DNA of 64,000 nt, from assembly GCA_001777665.1 (NCBI GenBank), contig MFEQ01000006.1:138956-202955 (forward strand), written 5' to 3'. This DNA is from Candidatus Doudnabacteria bacterium RIFCSPHIGHO2_02_FULL_42_25 (lineage in GTDB: Bacteria > Patescibacteria > Doudnabacteria > UBA920 > O2-02-FULL-48-8). Position numbers and translations under genes: made by a program. The notes beneath the pieces were generated by a model, which made no database searches, was not told the origin of the DNA, and worked only from the letters and a program-made list of their open reading frames with translations. Shown here piece after piece: positions 8,569-14,680 of the stretch; position 1 is the stretch's first letter, and every line of letters starts with the position of its first letter.

Positions 8569-10031
8569 ACTTTTCTTACGATTCCTTTGTCTGCATCCAC
8601 TTCAATCATATCCCCATCTTTAAAAAGCTTAGTTGCGAATTTAGTACCAATGACACACGGTTTCTTCATCTCGCGAGCAACAATTGCAGCATGAGATGTG
8701 ATGCCTCCACTATCGGTAACGAACCCACGCGCTCTGCCCATTGCGGGTAAAACATCTGGAGTTGTAGTAACCGCAACGAGAATATCGTCGTGGGTAACTT
8801 TTTGTAGATCTGGAATCCCAAACACTAATTTCGCCCGTCCTCGTGCTTTGCCCGGGAATGCAGATTGACCCTCGATGTAATCTTGTTTAATCTCAATGGC
8901 TTTTTCAAGAATTCTACCCAAGGTCGCATCGATTTTATTTGCAGGAATAAACTTAATTTTTCTATTCGAAACAATTTTAAGCACTCGGTGCCTTCTCCTT
9001 AAAATTTCAACCGTATCTATTTTTTTACCTGAAACGAAATCTAAAATCTCGTTCCTTAGTGCATAGCGAAAAAAGTAAACAGGGACCGCATGTTTTTTTG
9101 CTAATTGAAGAAATACTGTCTCTAAAGCATATTGAATGACATGTCGAACATTTAGCCGATAGGCTTTCGTAAACATAAGCGTACGCGCTTGATCAAACAT
9201 ATAAATTTCGTGGTCGGATAACCCAAGATCTTTTTCTATTCTCCTTTGTTCTTTTTCTAAATTTCTGAAGTAGTTTCTATGTTCATTCAACTGCTCTTGA
9301 GCAGTTTTTTCATTCTTGAGAATTTTCCTCACTCTCTGAATAAAATCTTCATCTGTCCAAAGTGGACCTTGATAACCAAAATTTAACCACTTGTACTTTT
9401 TAGCATGGGCTTTAAATTTCTTGGAAACAACTATTTTATTGAGAGTTTTATACTGCTTTATTATTTCTAATAGTCTCAATAGCTCTGCCCAATTTAAATC
9501 AGGTTGATCGGGACTAATCAATATTGCCAAATACTTCTGCGTGGGATTCTTGGGAGTACTATATTTCTCTAAAATTCCTGCGAGACGATTGCTGAAAAAA
9601 TTGTGATCATAATCACTTACAACAGCTAAGCAGCCCAATCCGTTTAACTCAACGTAATGTTTGAACACTTGTTTTAGCCACGAAAGATATTTCTTATCAT
9701 TCCACCTTCTCAAATCTTGATCAATGACTTGATGAGCAAGTTTAAAGACAATTTGGCCATGATAAATATGCTCTTCTAAATTGCCGTGAGCATCTAGTTT
9801 TCCTTTGGTCAATCTATCTTGGATTTTTTGGCCGAGTCTATTCCACAATTTAATATCTACACCCCATTGACCTTCATCCTGACTGACATGCATTACGGTG
9901 TTACTAAAATAGTCACCGACAAATCGCTTTACAGATGGTGAGAACAGAAACCCATCCTCAATCATTGTCCATGAAAACAAGTTCATATTTGTTTCCATTA
10001 TTAAGTTTTTTATCGAGTGCGGTTTAATCAT
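8565..10031 (-). CDS. Phosphohistidine swivelling-domain protein, paralog 1 (488 aa)
   Basis: First of the six swivelling-domain proteins, starting on the ATGA overlap with the ATP-grasp gene, which implies coupled translation. The C-terminal domain shows GDILVAV-type strand GRAKLVFGIPDL, then GGITSHAAIVAREM with predicted phosphohistidine His447 and a closing DGDMIEVDADKG. The middle has HAKKYKWLNFGYQGPLW and an RTLMFTKAYRLNVRHV helix. The N-terminal ~200 residues match nothing I recognise. Together with the ATP-grasp protein it would reconstitute the first two thirds of a PEP-synthase-like enzyme split into two chains. Confidence 0.87.
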   Translation of the reverse strand: MIKPHSIKNLIMETNMNLFSWTMIEDGFLFSPSVKRFVGDYFSNTVMHVSQDEGQWGVDIKLWNRLGQKIQDRLTKGKLDAHGNLEEHIYHGQIVFKLAHQVIDQDLRRWNDKKYLSWLKQVFKHYVELNGLGCLAVVSDYDHNFFSNRLAGILEKYSTPKNPTQKYLAILISPDQPDLNWAELLRLLEIIKQYKTLNKIVVSKKFKAHAKKYKWLNFGYQGPLWTDEDFIQRVRKILKNEKTAQEQLNEHRNYFRNLEKEQRRIEKDLGLSDHEIYMFDQARTLMFTKAYRLNVRHVIQYALETVFLQLAKKHAVPVYFFRYALRNEILDFVSGKKIDTVEILRRRHRVLKIVSNRKIKFIPANKIDATLGRILEKAIEIKQDYIEGQSAFPGKARGRAKLVFGIPDLQKVTHDDILVAVTTTPDVLPAMGRARGFVTDSGGITSHAAIVAREMKKPCVIGTKFATKLFKDGDMIEVDADKGIVRKV

Positions 10032-10963
10032 AGTGTTGTTATTGGTCTGCTTTGAGTAATGTAAAACTTACCCTTAACATAAGCCCACTCGATGTCTTGA
10101 GGATGTTTGTAATGTTTTTCAATATTTTTTGCAATTTTAGCAAACTCTACAATTTGTTTACCAGTCAGTTTCTGTTTGCCACCGGCTCTTGGTGATAATT
10201 TTTTGTGCAAATTCTTATTCCCGGATTTTACTATCATCATGCTTTGCTCCGAGACATTGATATCGAGAATAGAAAAATCATCTTTATGAACGATATATGT
10301 ATCCGGAGTTACCGATCCTGAAACAATCGCCTCGCCCAAACCAAAACCAGCTTCAATCACCATTTGATTATAATCTTTGGTCACTGGGTGTACCGTAAAG
10401 CAAATTCCAGAAACTTCGGATTGGACCATGGTTTGGACGACTACTGCCACAGAAACAAATTTTTTGTGGAGTTTTTTCTCAAACCGATAAAAAATAGCTC
10501 GTGGAGTAAATAGTGATGACCAGCATTTCTGGACATTTTTCAGCAAATCTTTTTCAGTAGTATTGAGGTAAGTTTCCAGCTGCCCTGCCCATGCATCAGT
10601 TGAGCTGTCTTCTGCGGTTGCCGATGAACGCACAGCAACAAAACGACTTTTCAAAAGTTTGAAGTGCTTTTTAATTTTCTCGGCTATGTCCCTCGGCATT
10701 TTTGCACCAGCTATTAATGCTCTGATTTTTTCCGAAGCCCGCTCGACACTATTGATATCTTTGTGATTAACTTTTTTCAAAATCGATTCAATCTCCACAT
10801 CCAAATCAGTTTCTTTTAGAAACTGCTCAAAAGAAGATGCCAGCACGACGAAACCTGGCGGTACTGGAATTCGAGCATTCGTCATTTCACCAAGCGAAGC
10901 CCCTTTACCACCGGCTTCAGAAACACTCTTCTTATTTAGTTGTTTGAAAGATTTGATAAACAT
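10028..10963 (-). CDS. Stand-alone ATP-grasp domain of PEP synthase/dikinase type
   Basis: 311 aa. The sequence is a textbook PPDK_N/PEP-synthase ATP-binding module: GGKGASLGEM near the N-terminus, VRSSATAEDSS, WAGQLETYLN, QTMVQSEVSGICFT, EAGFGLGEAIVSGSVTPD, and a QDIEWAY...ITQSRPI end. In ordinary PEP synthase this domain continues into the swivelling His domain and a TIM barrel (about 790 aa in all). Here it ends exactly after ITQSRPITTL. It heads the operon and is followed, with 4-nt overlap, by the swivelling-domain proteins. Predicted to use ATP to phosphorylate the His of a partner chain. Which partner(s) is unknown. Confidence 0.93.
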   Translation of the reverse strand: MFIKSFKQLNKKSVSEAGGKGASLGEMTNARIPVPPGFVVLASSFEQFLKETDLDVEIESILKKVNHKDINSVERASEKIRALIAGAKMPRDIAEKIKKHFKLLKSRFVAVRSSATAEDSSTDAWAGQLETYLNTTEKDLLKNVQKCWSSLFTPRAIFYRFEKKLHKKFVSVAVVVQTMVQSEVSGICFTVHPVTKDYNQMVIEAGFGLGEAIVSGSVTPDTYIVHKDDFSILDINVSEQSMMIVKSGNKNLHKKLSPRAGGKQKLTGKQIVEFAKIAKNIEKHYKHPQDIEWAYVKGKFYITQSRPITTL

Positions 10964-11007
10964 AATCTATAGGAATCATAGCTAATTTTGAGGTATTCGA
11001 AAAGGTC

Positions 11008-11061
11008 AACTCCGACGCACGAAGTGGTCGGAGTTCCGACATCGACTTCGTCGATCGTCGG
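11008..11061 (-). promoter_or_regulatory. Tandem hairpins upstream of the dikinase operon
   Basis: Two dyads lie side by side: AACTCCGAC/GTCGGAGTT (11008-11035) and CCGACATCGAC/GTCGATCGTCGG (11036-11061). They sit 45-100 bp before the ATP-grasp start and could be a leader structure or read-through barrier. A related ACTCCGAC dyad recurs near 41990. I see no clear -10/-35 pair for the operon. Confidence 0.4.
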
Positions 11062-11090
11062 AAAAAAAGAAGCCCCGATGACTGGAGCTA
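11061..11090 (-). terminator. Intrinsic terminator of the 127-aa gene
   Basis: On the minus strand AGCTCC-loop-GGGGCT is followed by TCTTTTTTT, starting at the TAG stop of the gene. Confidence 0.7.
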
Positions 11091-11471
11091 ATGGATGACT
11101 TGTACCAGGGACCGAATAGTGGGCTTGCCCGATTTCGGCCAAATAGTGACCAATGGTTGATAGTCGTTGTCGGTATCGTATCCCGGTGGGTAGACGTGAG
11201 TAACTTCTGCGATCCTGCCTTCCTTATTGCGACGGATGATGCCGAAGGAAAGCTGATGAACCATGACGTTTGCGATGTGTATGCCGTACGTGTCTTCGCA
11301 ATAGATGACACGTTCATCTTCGCAATCACAGTCTTCGATAAATTCGATCAGGGAGTTGGTGTCCACTGGATCGAAGTTATAAGGCTTGACCTTGACGTCA
11401 TCACCGTGAATGAGAATAAGGATCCGCGCGTCGTCGCGATTGATCGTTTTGGTGGGCAGAAAGACTTTCAT
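11088..11471 (-). CDS. GC-rich gene of unknown function (127 aa)
   Basis: I do not recognise this protein. It is soluble and acidic, with a DCDCEDERVIYCEDT stretch containing three cysteines, a VMVHQLSFGIIRRN beta-rich segment and a tyrosine/proline patch (VYPPGYDTDNDY). The start ATG at 11471 is preceded by GGAGG at good spacing. It is a single-gene unit on the minus strand with its own terminator, and its codon use is GC-rich like the other small units. It lies just upstream of the dikinase operon on the same strand, but the terminator between them argues against cotranscription. Confidence 0.7.
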   Translation of the reverse strand: MKVFLPTKTINRDDARILILIHGDDVKVKPYNFDPVDTNSLIEFIEDCDCEDERVIYCEDTYGIHIANVMVHQLSFGIIRRNKEGRIAEVTHVYPPGYDTDNDYQPLVTIWPKSGKPTIRSLVQVIH

Positions 11472-11522
11472 CGGTTCCTCCGATGTGGTTGGGGAAACTT
11501 GTTAACCCCAGCATAACAGAAT

Positions 11523-11550
11523 TTGTAATTACTTACTAGTGTTATATACT
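11523..11550 (+). promoter_or_regulatory. Probable promoter of the DUF305 gene
   Basis: TTGTAA (11523-11528), 16-bp spacer, TATACT (11545-11550), about 30 bp before the ATG. Confidence 0.5.
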
Positions 11551-11579
11551 TATGTTAGACAATTAAAAAAATAAATTAC

Positions 11580-12149
11580 ATGAAAGATAAACTTTTGTTT
11601 GGAGTTGTGGGTTTGGTCTTAGGCATTGTGGTTGTGCAATTCCTTCGTCCGTCCACGCCGATGATGATGGATAGTTCTAGTATGGATTATCAATTTATAA
11701 ATCAAATGATCCCGCATCACGAAGATGCCATCACGATGTCTGAATTGGCTTTGGAAAAAGCCGAACATGAGGAGATAAAAACTCTGGCCCAAAGCATTAT
11801 CACCTCTCAATCCAAAGAAATTGAGCAGATGCAAGGATGGCAAAAAGATTGGTTTAGTAGCTTGTTTATTTCAAAAGCTTTAGCTCACGGCACGTCGCAC
11901 GGGCTAAATATGGGTCTGATGGGTAATGAGAGTGACCTTGAAGAATTAGGAAACGCCCAACCGTTTGATAAAAAGTTTATCGAAGAAATGATCCCGCATC
12001 ACCAGATGGCGGTAATGATGGCACAAATGGTTTGGAACACTACAAATCGAGAGGAAATGAAACAATTAGCAAAAAATATTGTCACTGCGCAAAATCAAGA
12101 AATTGATCAAATGAGAAATTGGTATAATCAGTGGTACAAATCAAATTAA
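11580..12149 (+). CDS. DUF305 family membrane-anchored protein
   Basis: 189 aa. An N-terminal hydrophobic segment (about residues 4-22, LLFGVVGLVLGIVVVQF) anchors or exports the protein. Two repeats of the DUF305 fold follow, each with a MIPHH motif: INQMIPHHEDAI near residue 40 and IEEMIPHHQMAVMMAQM near residue 140, plus QEIDQM-type helices. The His/Met-rich ligand pattern agrees with the metal (copper) binding reported for DUF305/CopM-like proteins. A copper-handling block lies far away at 53-58 kb, so a shared role is only suggestive. It is monocistronic on plus; downstream is a long dyad and then tRNA-Pro on minus. Confidence 0.88.
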   Translation: MKDKLLFGVVGLVLGIVVVQFLRPSTPMMMDSSSMDYQFINQMIPHHEDAITMSELALEKAEHEEIKTLAQSIITSQSKEIEQMQGWQKDWFSSLFISKALAHGTSHGLNMGLMGNESDLEELGNAQPFDKKFIEEMIPHHQMAVMMAQMVWNTTNREEMKQLAKNIVTAQNQEIDQMRNWYNQWYKSN

Positions 12150-12157
12150 CTTGTAGC

Positions 12158-12275
12158 GAGGATTAAATTTTTGGACGCTTTGCGTATTTCTTCAGAAATC
12201 GCAACGCGAGTAAAAATCTACTCTGAAGTACATAACAGTTGCAGATTTTTACGTTCACAAAAATTTCAATCCGAG
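12158..12275. repeat. Long imperfect inverted repeat between the DUF305 gene and tRNA-Pro
   Basis: GGATTAAATTTTTG near 12160 pairs with CAAAAATTTCAATCC near 12258. Inside it, GTAAAAATCT pairs with AGATTTTTAC, and further GC-rich arms occur. The whole can fold as a long hairpin of about 115 nt. It may be the 3' end of the DUF305 transcript or a small mobile palindrome. Confidence 0.5.
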
Positions 12276-12281
12276 CGTTCT

Positions 12282-12355
12282 TGGTCGGGGTGCCGGGAAT
12301 TGAACCCGGTCTACACCCACCCCATGGGCGCGTACTACCGGTATACTACACCCCG
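12282..12355 (-). tRNA. tRNA-Pro(GGG)
   Basis: Acceptor CGGGGTG pairs with CACCCCG. The anticodon stem CGCCC/GGGTG closes loop ATGGGGT with anticodon GGG. T-arm is CCGGG-TTCAATT-CCCGG, discriminator A, and CCA is encoded. It stands alone, without neighbouring tRNAs. Confidence 0.92.
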
Positions 12356-12391
12356 TTCTTCGCAGACTCTATTATAGTTAATTTTTAGAGA

Positions 12392-12445
12392 TAAAAAAAG
12401 AGGTCCAACTAGTTGCTAGTTGTAACCTCGGTCCTCTTCGTGAGG
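12392..12445 (-). terminator. Terminator of the four-gene small-protein operon
   Basis: On minus, GAGGACC...AACTAG-CA-ACTAGTT...GGACCTC is followed by seven T residues; it overlaps the stop of the last gene. Confidence 0.75.
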
Positions 12446-12550
12446 ATCGTCCTCGTCGCCAGGATCAGGACCGCTCTCGAAATCTGGCGGGGATTTCGAG
12501 TCAGACTCAGTCTGCTCAGGTACCAATGGTTCGGGACTCGACATACTCAT
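12416..12550 (-). CDS. Small acidic protein, fourth gene of GC-rich operon (44 aa)
   Basis: Unrecognised. Starts on an ATGA overlap with the stop of the zinc-knuckle gene, which supports coupled translation. The product is very acidic and proline-rich (DPGDEDDPHEEDRG near the C-terminus), probably disordered. An intrinsic terminator begins within its stop region. Too short for a family call. Confidence 0.55.
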   Translation of the reverse strand: MSMSSPEPLVPEQTESDSKSPPDFESGPDPGDEDDPHEEDRGYN

Positions 12551-12735
12551 CTTCTCTCTACTGTTTCAAACCGGGCGGCCAATCGTCGACCAAATCGGTC
12601 AAAGCGCGCCCCAACATTCACCTGAAGCTCGAAGGACTGGCTCGGCAGTTGTCGCTGCGGACAACACCTCCGATTGTGACCCGGCTGCCGGCATAGTGCA
12701 CAAATCTTCTTTCTTCGTCCCTGGATGTTCGACAT
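12547..12735 (-). CDS. Small CCHC zinc-knuckle protein (62 aa)
   Basis: I choose the ATG at 12735 because AGGAG lies 6 nt upstream; a longer frame starting at 12801 overlaps the previous gene. Near residue 12 is CALCRQPGHNRRCC, an exact C-x2-C-x4-H-x4-C zinc knuckle as in retroviral Gag and some RNA-binding proteins, flanked by basic residues (GRRKK before, FDRFGRRLAARF after). Such knuckles are uncommon in bacteria. Predicted to bind zinc and probably single-stranded nucleic acid; this is inference from the motif. Third gene of a four-gene GC-rich operon. Confidence 0.7.
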   Translation of the reverse strand: MSNIQGRRKKICALCRQPGHNRRCCPQRQLPSQSFELQVNVGARFDRFGRRLAARFETVERR

Positions 12736-12743
12736 GGACACTC

Positions 12744-12890
12744 CTATGTCTGGGTCTTGGGTTTGCAGGGTTGGATCGTAATGGGCATTCCCTTCTGACA
12801 CCGACCACAGATTTTTCCTTCACGACCAGCCTCGTCGTGAGATGGGTCAGGCTCATATCCGGCATTGCGTTCGAGTGTTGTGGGCGCCAT
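12744..12890 (-). CDS. Small CxxC protein (48 aa)
   Basis: Unrecognised. Start ATG at 12890 with AGGTG 5 nt upstream; a TTG start at 12944 would add 18 residues but has no Shine-Dalgarno site. Near the C-terminus ICGRCQKGMPITIQPC has three cysteines that could form part of a zinc site. Stop codon lies 8 nt before the start of the zinc-knuckle gene. Second gene of the small-protein operon. Confidence 0.6.
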   Translation of the reverse strand: MAPTTLERNAGYEPDPSHDEAGREGKICGRCQKGMPITIQPCKPKTQT

Positions 12891-12900
12891 GTTCACCTGC

Positions 12901-13056
12901 CTATCCGGCGTAGCGTTCGTTGACGATGTCTTCATCCGGATCAACGTATTGAACCGGAGGGTGCCTTAGTTCTTCCTCCTGTGGAGTCATTCGTTCATCG
13001 TTCGACTGCTGGTGTGCGTCCATAACCTGGCCTTCCTCCAGTATCAGCTGGGACAT
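12901..13056 (-). CDS. Small acidic protein, first gene of GC-rich operon (51 aa)
   Basis: Unrecognised; starts MSQLILEEGQ and ends IVNERYAG. It is strongly acidic, with a PQEEELRHPPVQYVDPDED stretch. GGAGGAA lies a few bases upstream of the ATG. GC-rich codons and position at the head of the operon support a real gene. Two TGAATTCA palindromes upstream (about 13110 and 13137) could be operator half-sites. Confidence 0.6.
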   Translation of the reverse strand: MSQLILEEGQVMDAHQQSNDERMTPQEEELRHPPVQYVDPDEDIVNERYAG

Positions 13057-13157
13057 ATGTTTCCTCCGTGACCTTGGTCTTGCTGTCTAGTGTAGTGTTG
13101 CTGAATTCACATCTCATGTTCCTATTTTTCATAAAATCTGAATTCAGACTTGGCCAA

Positions 13158-13181
13158 CAAAAATCCGACCACTTCGGTCGG
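13158..13181 (-). terminator. Terminator of the 36-aa unit
   Basis: On minus, CCGACC-loop-GGTCGG is followed by ATTTTTGTT. Confidence 0.7.
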
Positions 13182-13216
13182 TTCATTCAGCTTGATCTTT
13201 GATCGTTGTTACGTGA

Positions 13217-13327
13217 TCATTGACGCTTATCTGAACCGACTCGAACTGGGACTTGGTCAACCTTAATAATCCCCAAAACGATTTGGGCGATAGAGGAGAT
13301 CAAGTTGTGGATAGTTAGTCGATTCAT
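13217..13327 (-). CDS. Possible very small protein (36 aa)
   Basis: An ATG at 13327 opens a 36-codon frame (MNRLTIHNLISS...) ending TGA at 13217, inside a complete-looking transcription unit with two promoters to its right and a terminator to its left. The Shine-Dalgarno match (ACGGG touching the ATG) is poor and lies within an inverted-repeat arm. The transcript could instead be a noncoding RNA. No family recognised. Confidence 0.4.
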   Translation of the reverse strand: MNRLTIHNLISSIAQIVLGIIKVDQVPVRVGSDKRQ

Positions 13328-13328
13328 C

Positions 13329-13430
13329 CCGTTAGAAATAATGATTAGTTGCTTGATAATAATCGTTTATAATTGCCACACTAGATTATATTTTAACAAT
13401 AGCTTTTTACTATGTCAAAATTTCTAACGG
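13329..13430 (-). promoter_or_regulatory. Inverted repeat spanning the leader of the 36-aa unit
   Basis: CCGTTAGAAAT (13329-13339) and ATTTCTAACGG (13420-13430) are perfect 11-bp inverted copies 80 bp apart. One arm touches the start codon of the small frame and the other overlaps the -35 of the second promoter. In a transcript from the upstream promoter the arms could pair and hide the start. Confidence 0.5.
13390..13418 (-). promoter_or_regulatory. Promoter 2 of the 36-aa unit
   Basis: Minus strand TTGACA (13413-13418), 17-bp spacer, TAAAAT (13390-13395). Confidence 0.6.
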
Positions 13431-13449
13431 TATTCATAAACTTAGTAAT

Positions 13450-13478
13450 ATTATATAGCAGCAAAAAAACTAAGTCAA
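13450..13478 (-). promoter_or_regulatory. Promoter 1 of the 36-aa unit
   Basis: Minus strand TTGACT (13473-13478), 17-bp spacer, TATAAT (13450-13455). A 32-bp perfect palindrome begins 19 bp upstream of the -35. Confidence 0.7.
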
Positions 13479-13497
13479 CAAAGCCTATCACAATAGT

Positions 13498-13529
13498 TAC
13501 CTATTTGCCCCATATGGGGCAAATAGGTA
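13498..13529. repeat. 32-bp perfect palindrome
   Basis: Arms TACCTATTTGCCCCAT / ATGGGGCAAATAGGTA with no spacer. It lies upstream of a minus-strand promoter and just left of the next unit's terminator. Member of a set of dyads in this window that have an inner palindromic core (here CATATG). Confidence 0.9.
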
Positions 13530-13532
13530 CTC

Positions 13533-13570
13533 ACCGGAAAAGAAAAAAGGTCAAGAACGGGTCTTGACCT
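13533..13570 (-). terminator. Terminator of the 92-aa/55-aa unit
   Basis: On minus AGGTCAAGA-loop-TCTTGACCT is followed by TTTTTTCTTTTC. Confidence 0.88.
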
Positions 13571-13585
13571 AAGGACTGAATCAGG

Positions 13586-13864
13586 TTACAGCCAGAGTGA
13601 CAGCGGAGTGGGCTGCCATGTGCGATTGAAGGCACGATGGCGCCTAGCCACCTCGGCGCGTTCACGTCTGACGTCGTTGAGGTACGTCAGATGGGTGATC
13701 TGCGTTTGTGCAGCTCTCAGCTGATCTTCCTCAAGCCTCGTCCGCTCCGGCTTGGATTCAAAGCGTCGGACCTTTCTTAGCAGCGTTCTGATTTCCTTCT
13801 GACGACCGCTGATCGTGCGTAGGAGCGGATCCCGCATTGCAATGCCCGGTGTTTTCACAAACAT
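13586..13864 (-). CDS. Basic helical small protein (92 aa)
   Basis: Unrecognised. I start it at the ATG at 13864 because AGGAG sits 6 nt upstream; another ATG two codons earlier lies on top of that site. Residues ~15-75 form an Arg/Glu-rich heptad-like helix (RKVRRFESKPERTRLEEDQ), consistent with a coiled coil or nucleic-acid binding. It is the second gene of a two-gene GC-rich unit, beginning 12 nt after the first gene's stop. Confidence 0.6.
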   Translation of the reverse strand: MFVKTPGIAMRDPLLRTISGRQKEIRTLLRKVRRFESKPERTRLEEDQLRAAQTQITHLTYLNDVRRERAEVARRHRAFNRTWQPTPLSLWL

Positions 13865-13875
13865 TAGCATCTCCT

Positions 13876-14043
13876 CTACGACATAAACTCTGACGCTTTG
13901 CTTCCGGGTGGGGTCGAACCGACATCGATGGGTCTTGCCGTTTTGCGACTGCCCGTCGGTGACGGGACAGCCTTGGGCTGCTTACCCTCTACAGCTGGAT
14001 CGGGATCCACAGGACGGGTAACCTGCTCGGGTTTCAACGACAT
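13876..14043 (-). CDS. Small proline-rich protein (55 aa)
   Basis: Unrecognised. Start ATG at 14043 (MSLKPEQVTRPVDPD), preceded by AAGGGGG about 9 nt upstream. Low-complexity, rich in Pro, Lys, Ser and Thr, probably disordered. First gene of a two-gene unit whose leader carries a terminator-like hairpin. Confidence 0.55.
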   Translation of the reverse strand: MSLKPEQVTRPVDPDPAVEGKQPKAVPSPTGSRKTARPIDVGSTPPGSKASEFMS

Positions 14044-14073
14044 ATTGTTATTCCCCCTTAAAGCTACGGCAGA

Positions 14074-14129
14074 TAAAAAAAACACCAGCCGGATGGCTGG
14101 GTTCGGTTTGCGAAAATTTCTATGCAAAC
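14074..14129 (-). promoter_or_regulatory. Attenuator-like leader of the 55-aa/92-aa unit
   Basis: Downstream of the promoter and before the first gene, minus-strand CCAGCC-ATCC-GGCTGG is followed by GTGTTTTTTTT (a full intrinsic terminator, 14074-14100). A GTTTGC/GCAAAC dyad (14106-14129) comes just before it. Further upstream AATTTCTAT pairs with ATAGAAATT. The layout fits an attenuator or a short RNA of about 115 nt. Confidence 0.6.
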
Positions 14130-14198
14130 TCAACCAACCACCTCGGGATGGCTAAACCAAAAATAGAAATTCGGTCTGATTGATTGCATAACAAAAGT

Positions 14199-14227
14199 AT
14201 TATAATGCCTAGGAACCAGAGAGTCAA
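14199..14227 (-). promoter_or_regulatory. Promoter of the 55-aa/92-aa unit
   Basis: Minus strand TTGACT (14222-14227), 17-bp spacer, TATAAT (14199-14204). Confidence 0.8.
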
Positions 14228-14232
14228 GGCAT

Positions 14233-14275
14233 AAAAAAGGACCCAGGCACCCTGAGAAGGGTGCACTGGGCTCAA
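14233..14275 (-). terminator. Terminator of the 66-aa unit
   Basis: On minus GCCCAGTGCACCC-loop-GGGTGCCTGGGTCC is followed by TTTTTT, 12 nt after the stop codon. Confidence 0.9.
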
Positions 14276-14286
14276 GACGTACGACG

Positions 14287-14487
14287 CTAATTCCTCGGCG
14301 TCTTACGTCGATCGACTTTAGGCCGCAATCCAAGGAAACATGTCTGGTCCGATAACGCCTTTGGTGTCGTCCCGCTAGATACGCAGGCACAACTCAGGAC
14401 GTCGACTCCCGCTTGCCTGATGACGGTGACCTCTTTGTGATCACCAACTTCGATGAATTTTGCGGCAGTTTCTTCAGCTCTGGCCAA
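14287..14487 (-). CDS. GC-rich small protein (66 aa), TTG start
   Basis: Unrecognised. A TTG at 14487 is the best start because AGGAGG lies 5 nt upstream. The N-terminal 30 residues alternate as beta strands (KFIEVGDHKEVTVIRQAGVDVL), followed by a CACVSSG cysteine pair and a basic tail. Single-gene unit with promoter, attenuator-like leader and terminator. Function unknown. Confidence 0.6.
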   Translation of the reverse strand: MARAEETAAKFIEVGDHKEVTVIRQAGVDVLSCACVSSGTTPKALSDQTCFLGLRPKVDRRKTPRN

Positions 14488-14502
14488 TCAATCCTCCTAT
14501 CA

Positions 14503-14550
14503 AGCAAACAAAAACACCGGCCAACTGGGTCAGTGTTTGCATTTGCAAAC
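14503..14550 (-). promoter_or_regulatory. Attenuator-like leader of the 66-aa gene
   Basis: A GTTTGC/GCAAAC dyad (14535-14550) precedes an ACAC...GTGT hairpin with GGCCGGTGTTTTTG at its 3' side (14503-14536). It resembles the leader at 14074-14129: both have GCAAAC, then a CCCAG...GG(C)YGGTGTTTTT hairpin, then the Shine-Dalgarno site. Confidence 0.55.
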
Positions 14551-14558
14551 CTTGAGTA

Positions 14559-14587
14559 AGTTTACATGTAGTTTAGCTTTGTGTCAA
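14559..14587 (-). promoter_or_regulatory. Promoter of the 66-aa gene
   Basis: Minus strand TTGACA (14582-14587), 17-bp spacer, TAAACT (14559-14564). Confidence 0.75.
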
Positions 14588-14595
14588 TAGGCGCG

Positions 14596-14656
14596 TCTGG
14601 CGTTATTCGTCGGCGCCACGCGTATCGTCTGACGGTTACCGATACGCGCTGCGCTG
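14596..14656. repeat. REP-like palindromic element, copy 1
   Basis: CGTTATTCGTCGGCGC, then CACGCGTATCG...CGATACGCGCTG arms, then GCGCTGCCG. An inverted copy with few changes occurs at 42895-42955. Each copy is itself a palindrome of about 60 bp. It lies between the 66-aa unit and the 3' end of parB. Confidence 0.8.
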
Positions 14657-14680
14657 CCGTACAATCATTAACGCATTTTA

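Noticed and set aside
12599..12865. Alternative 88-aa minus frame overlapping the zinc-knuckle gene
   Set aside because: No ribosome site at its start and it conflicts with three well-spaced small genes.
13200..13500. AT-rich stretch with a TGTGGATA sequence near parB as a replication origin
   Set aside because: Only one DnaA-box-like match, no cluster and no dnaA nearby; two good promoters and a terminator explain the region better as a small transcription unit.
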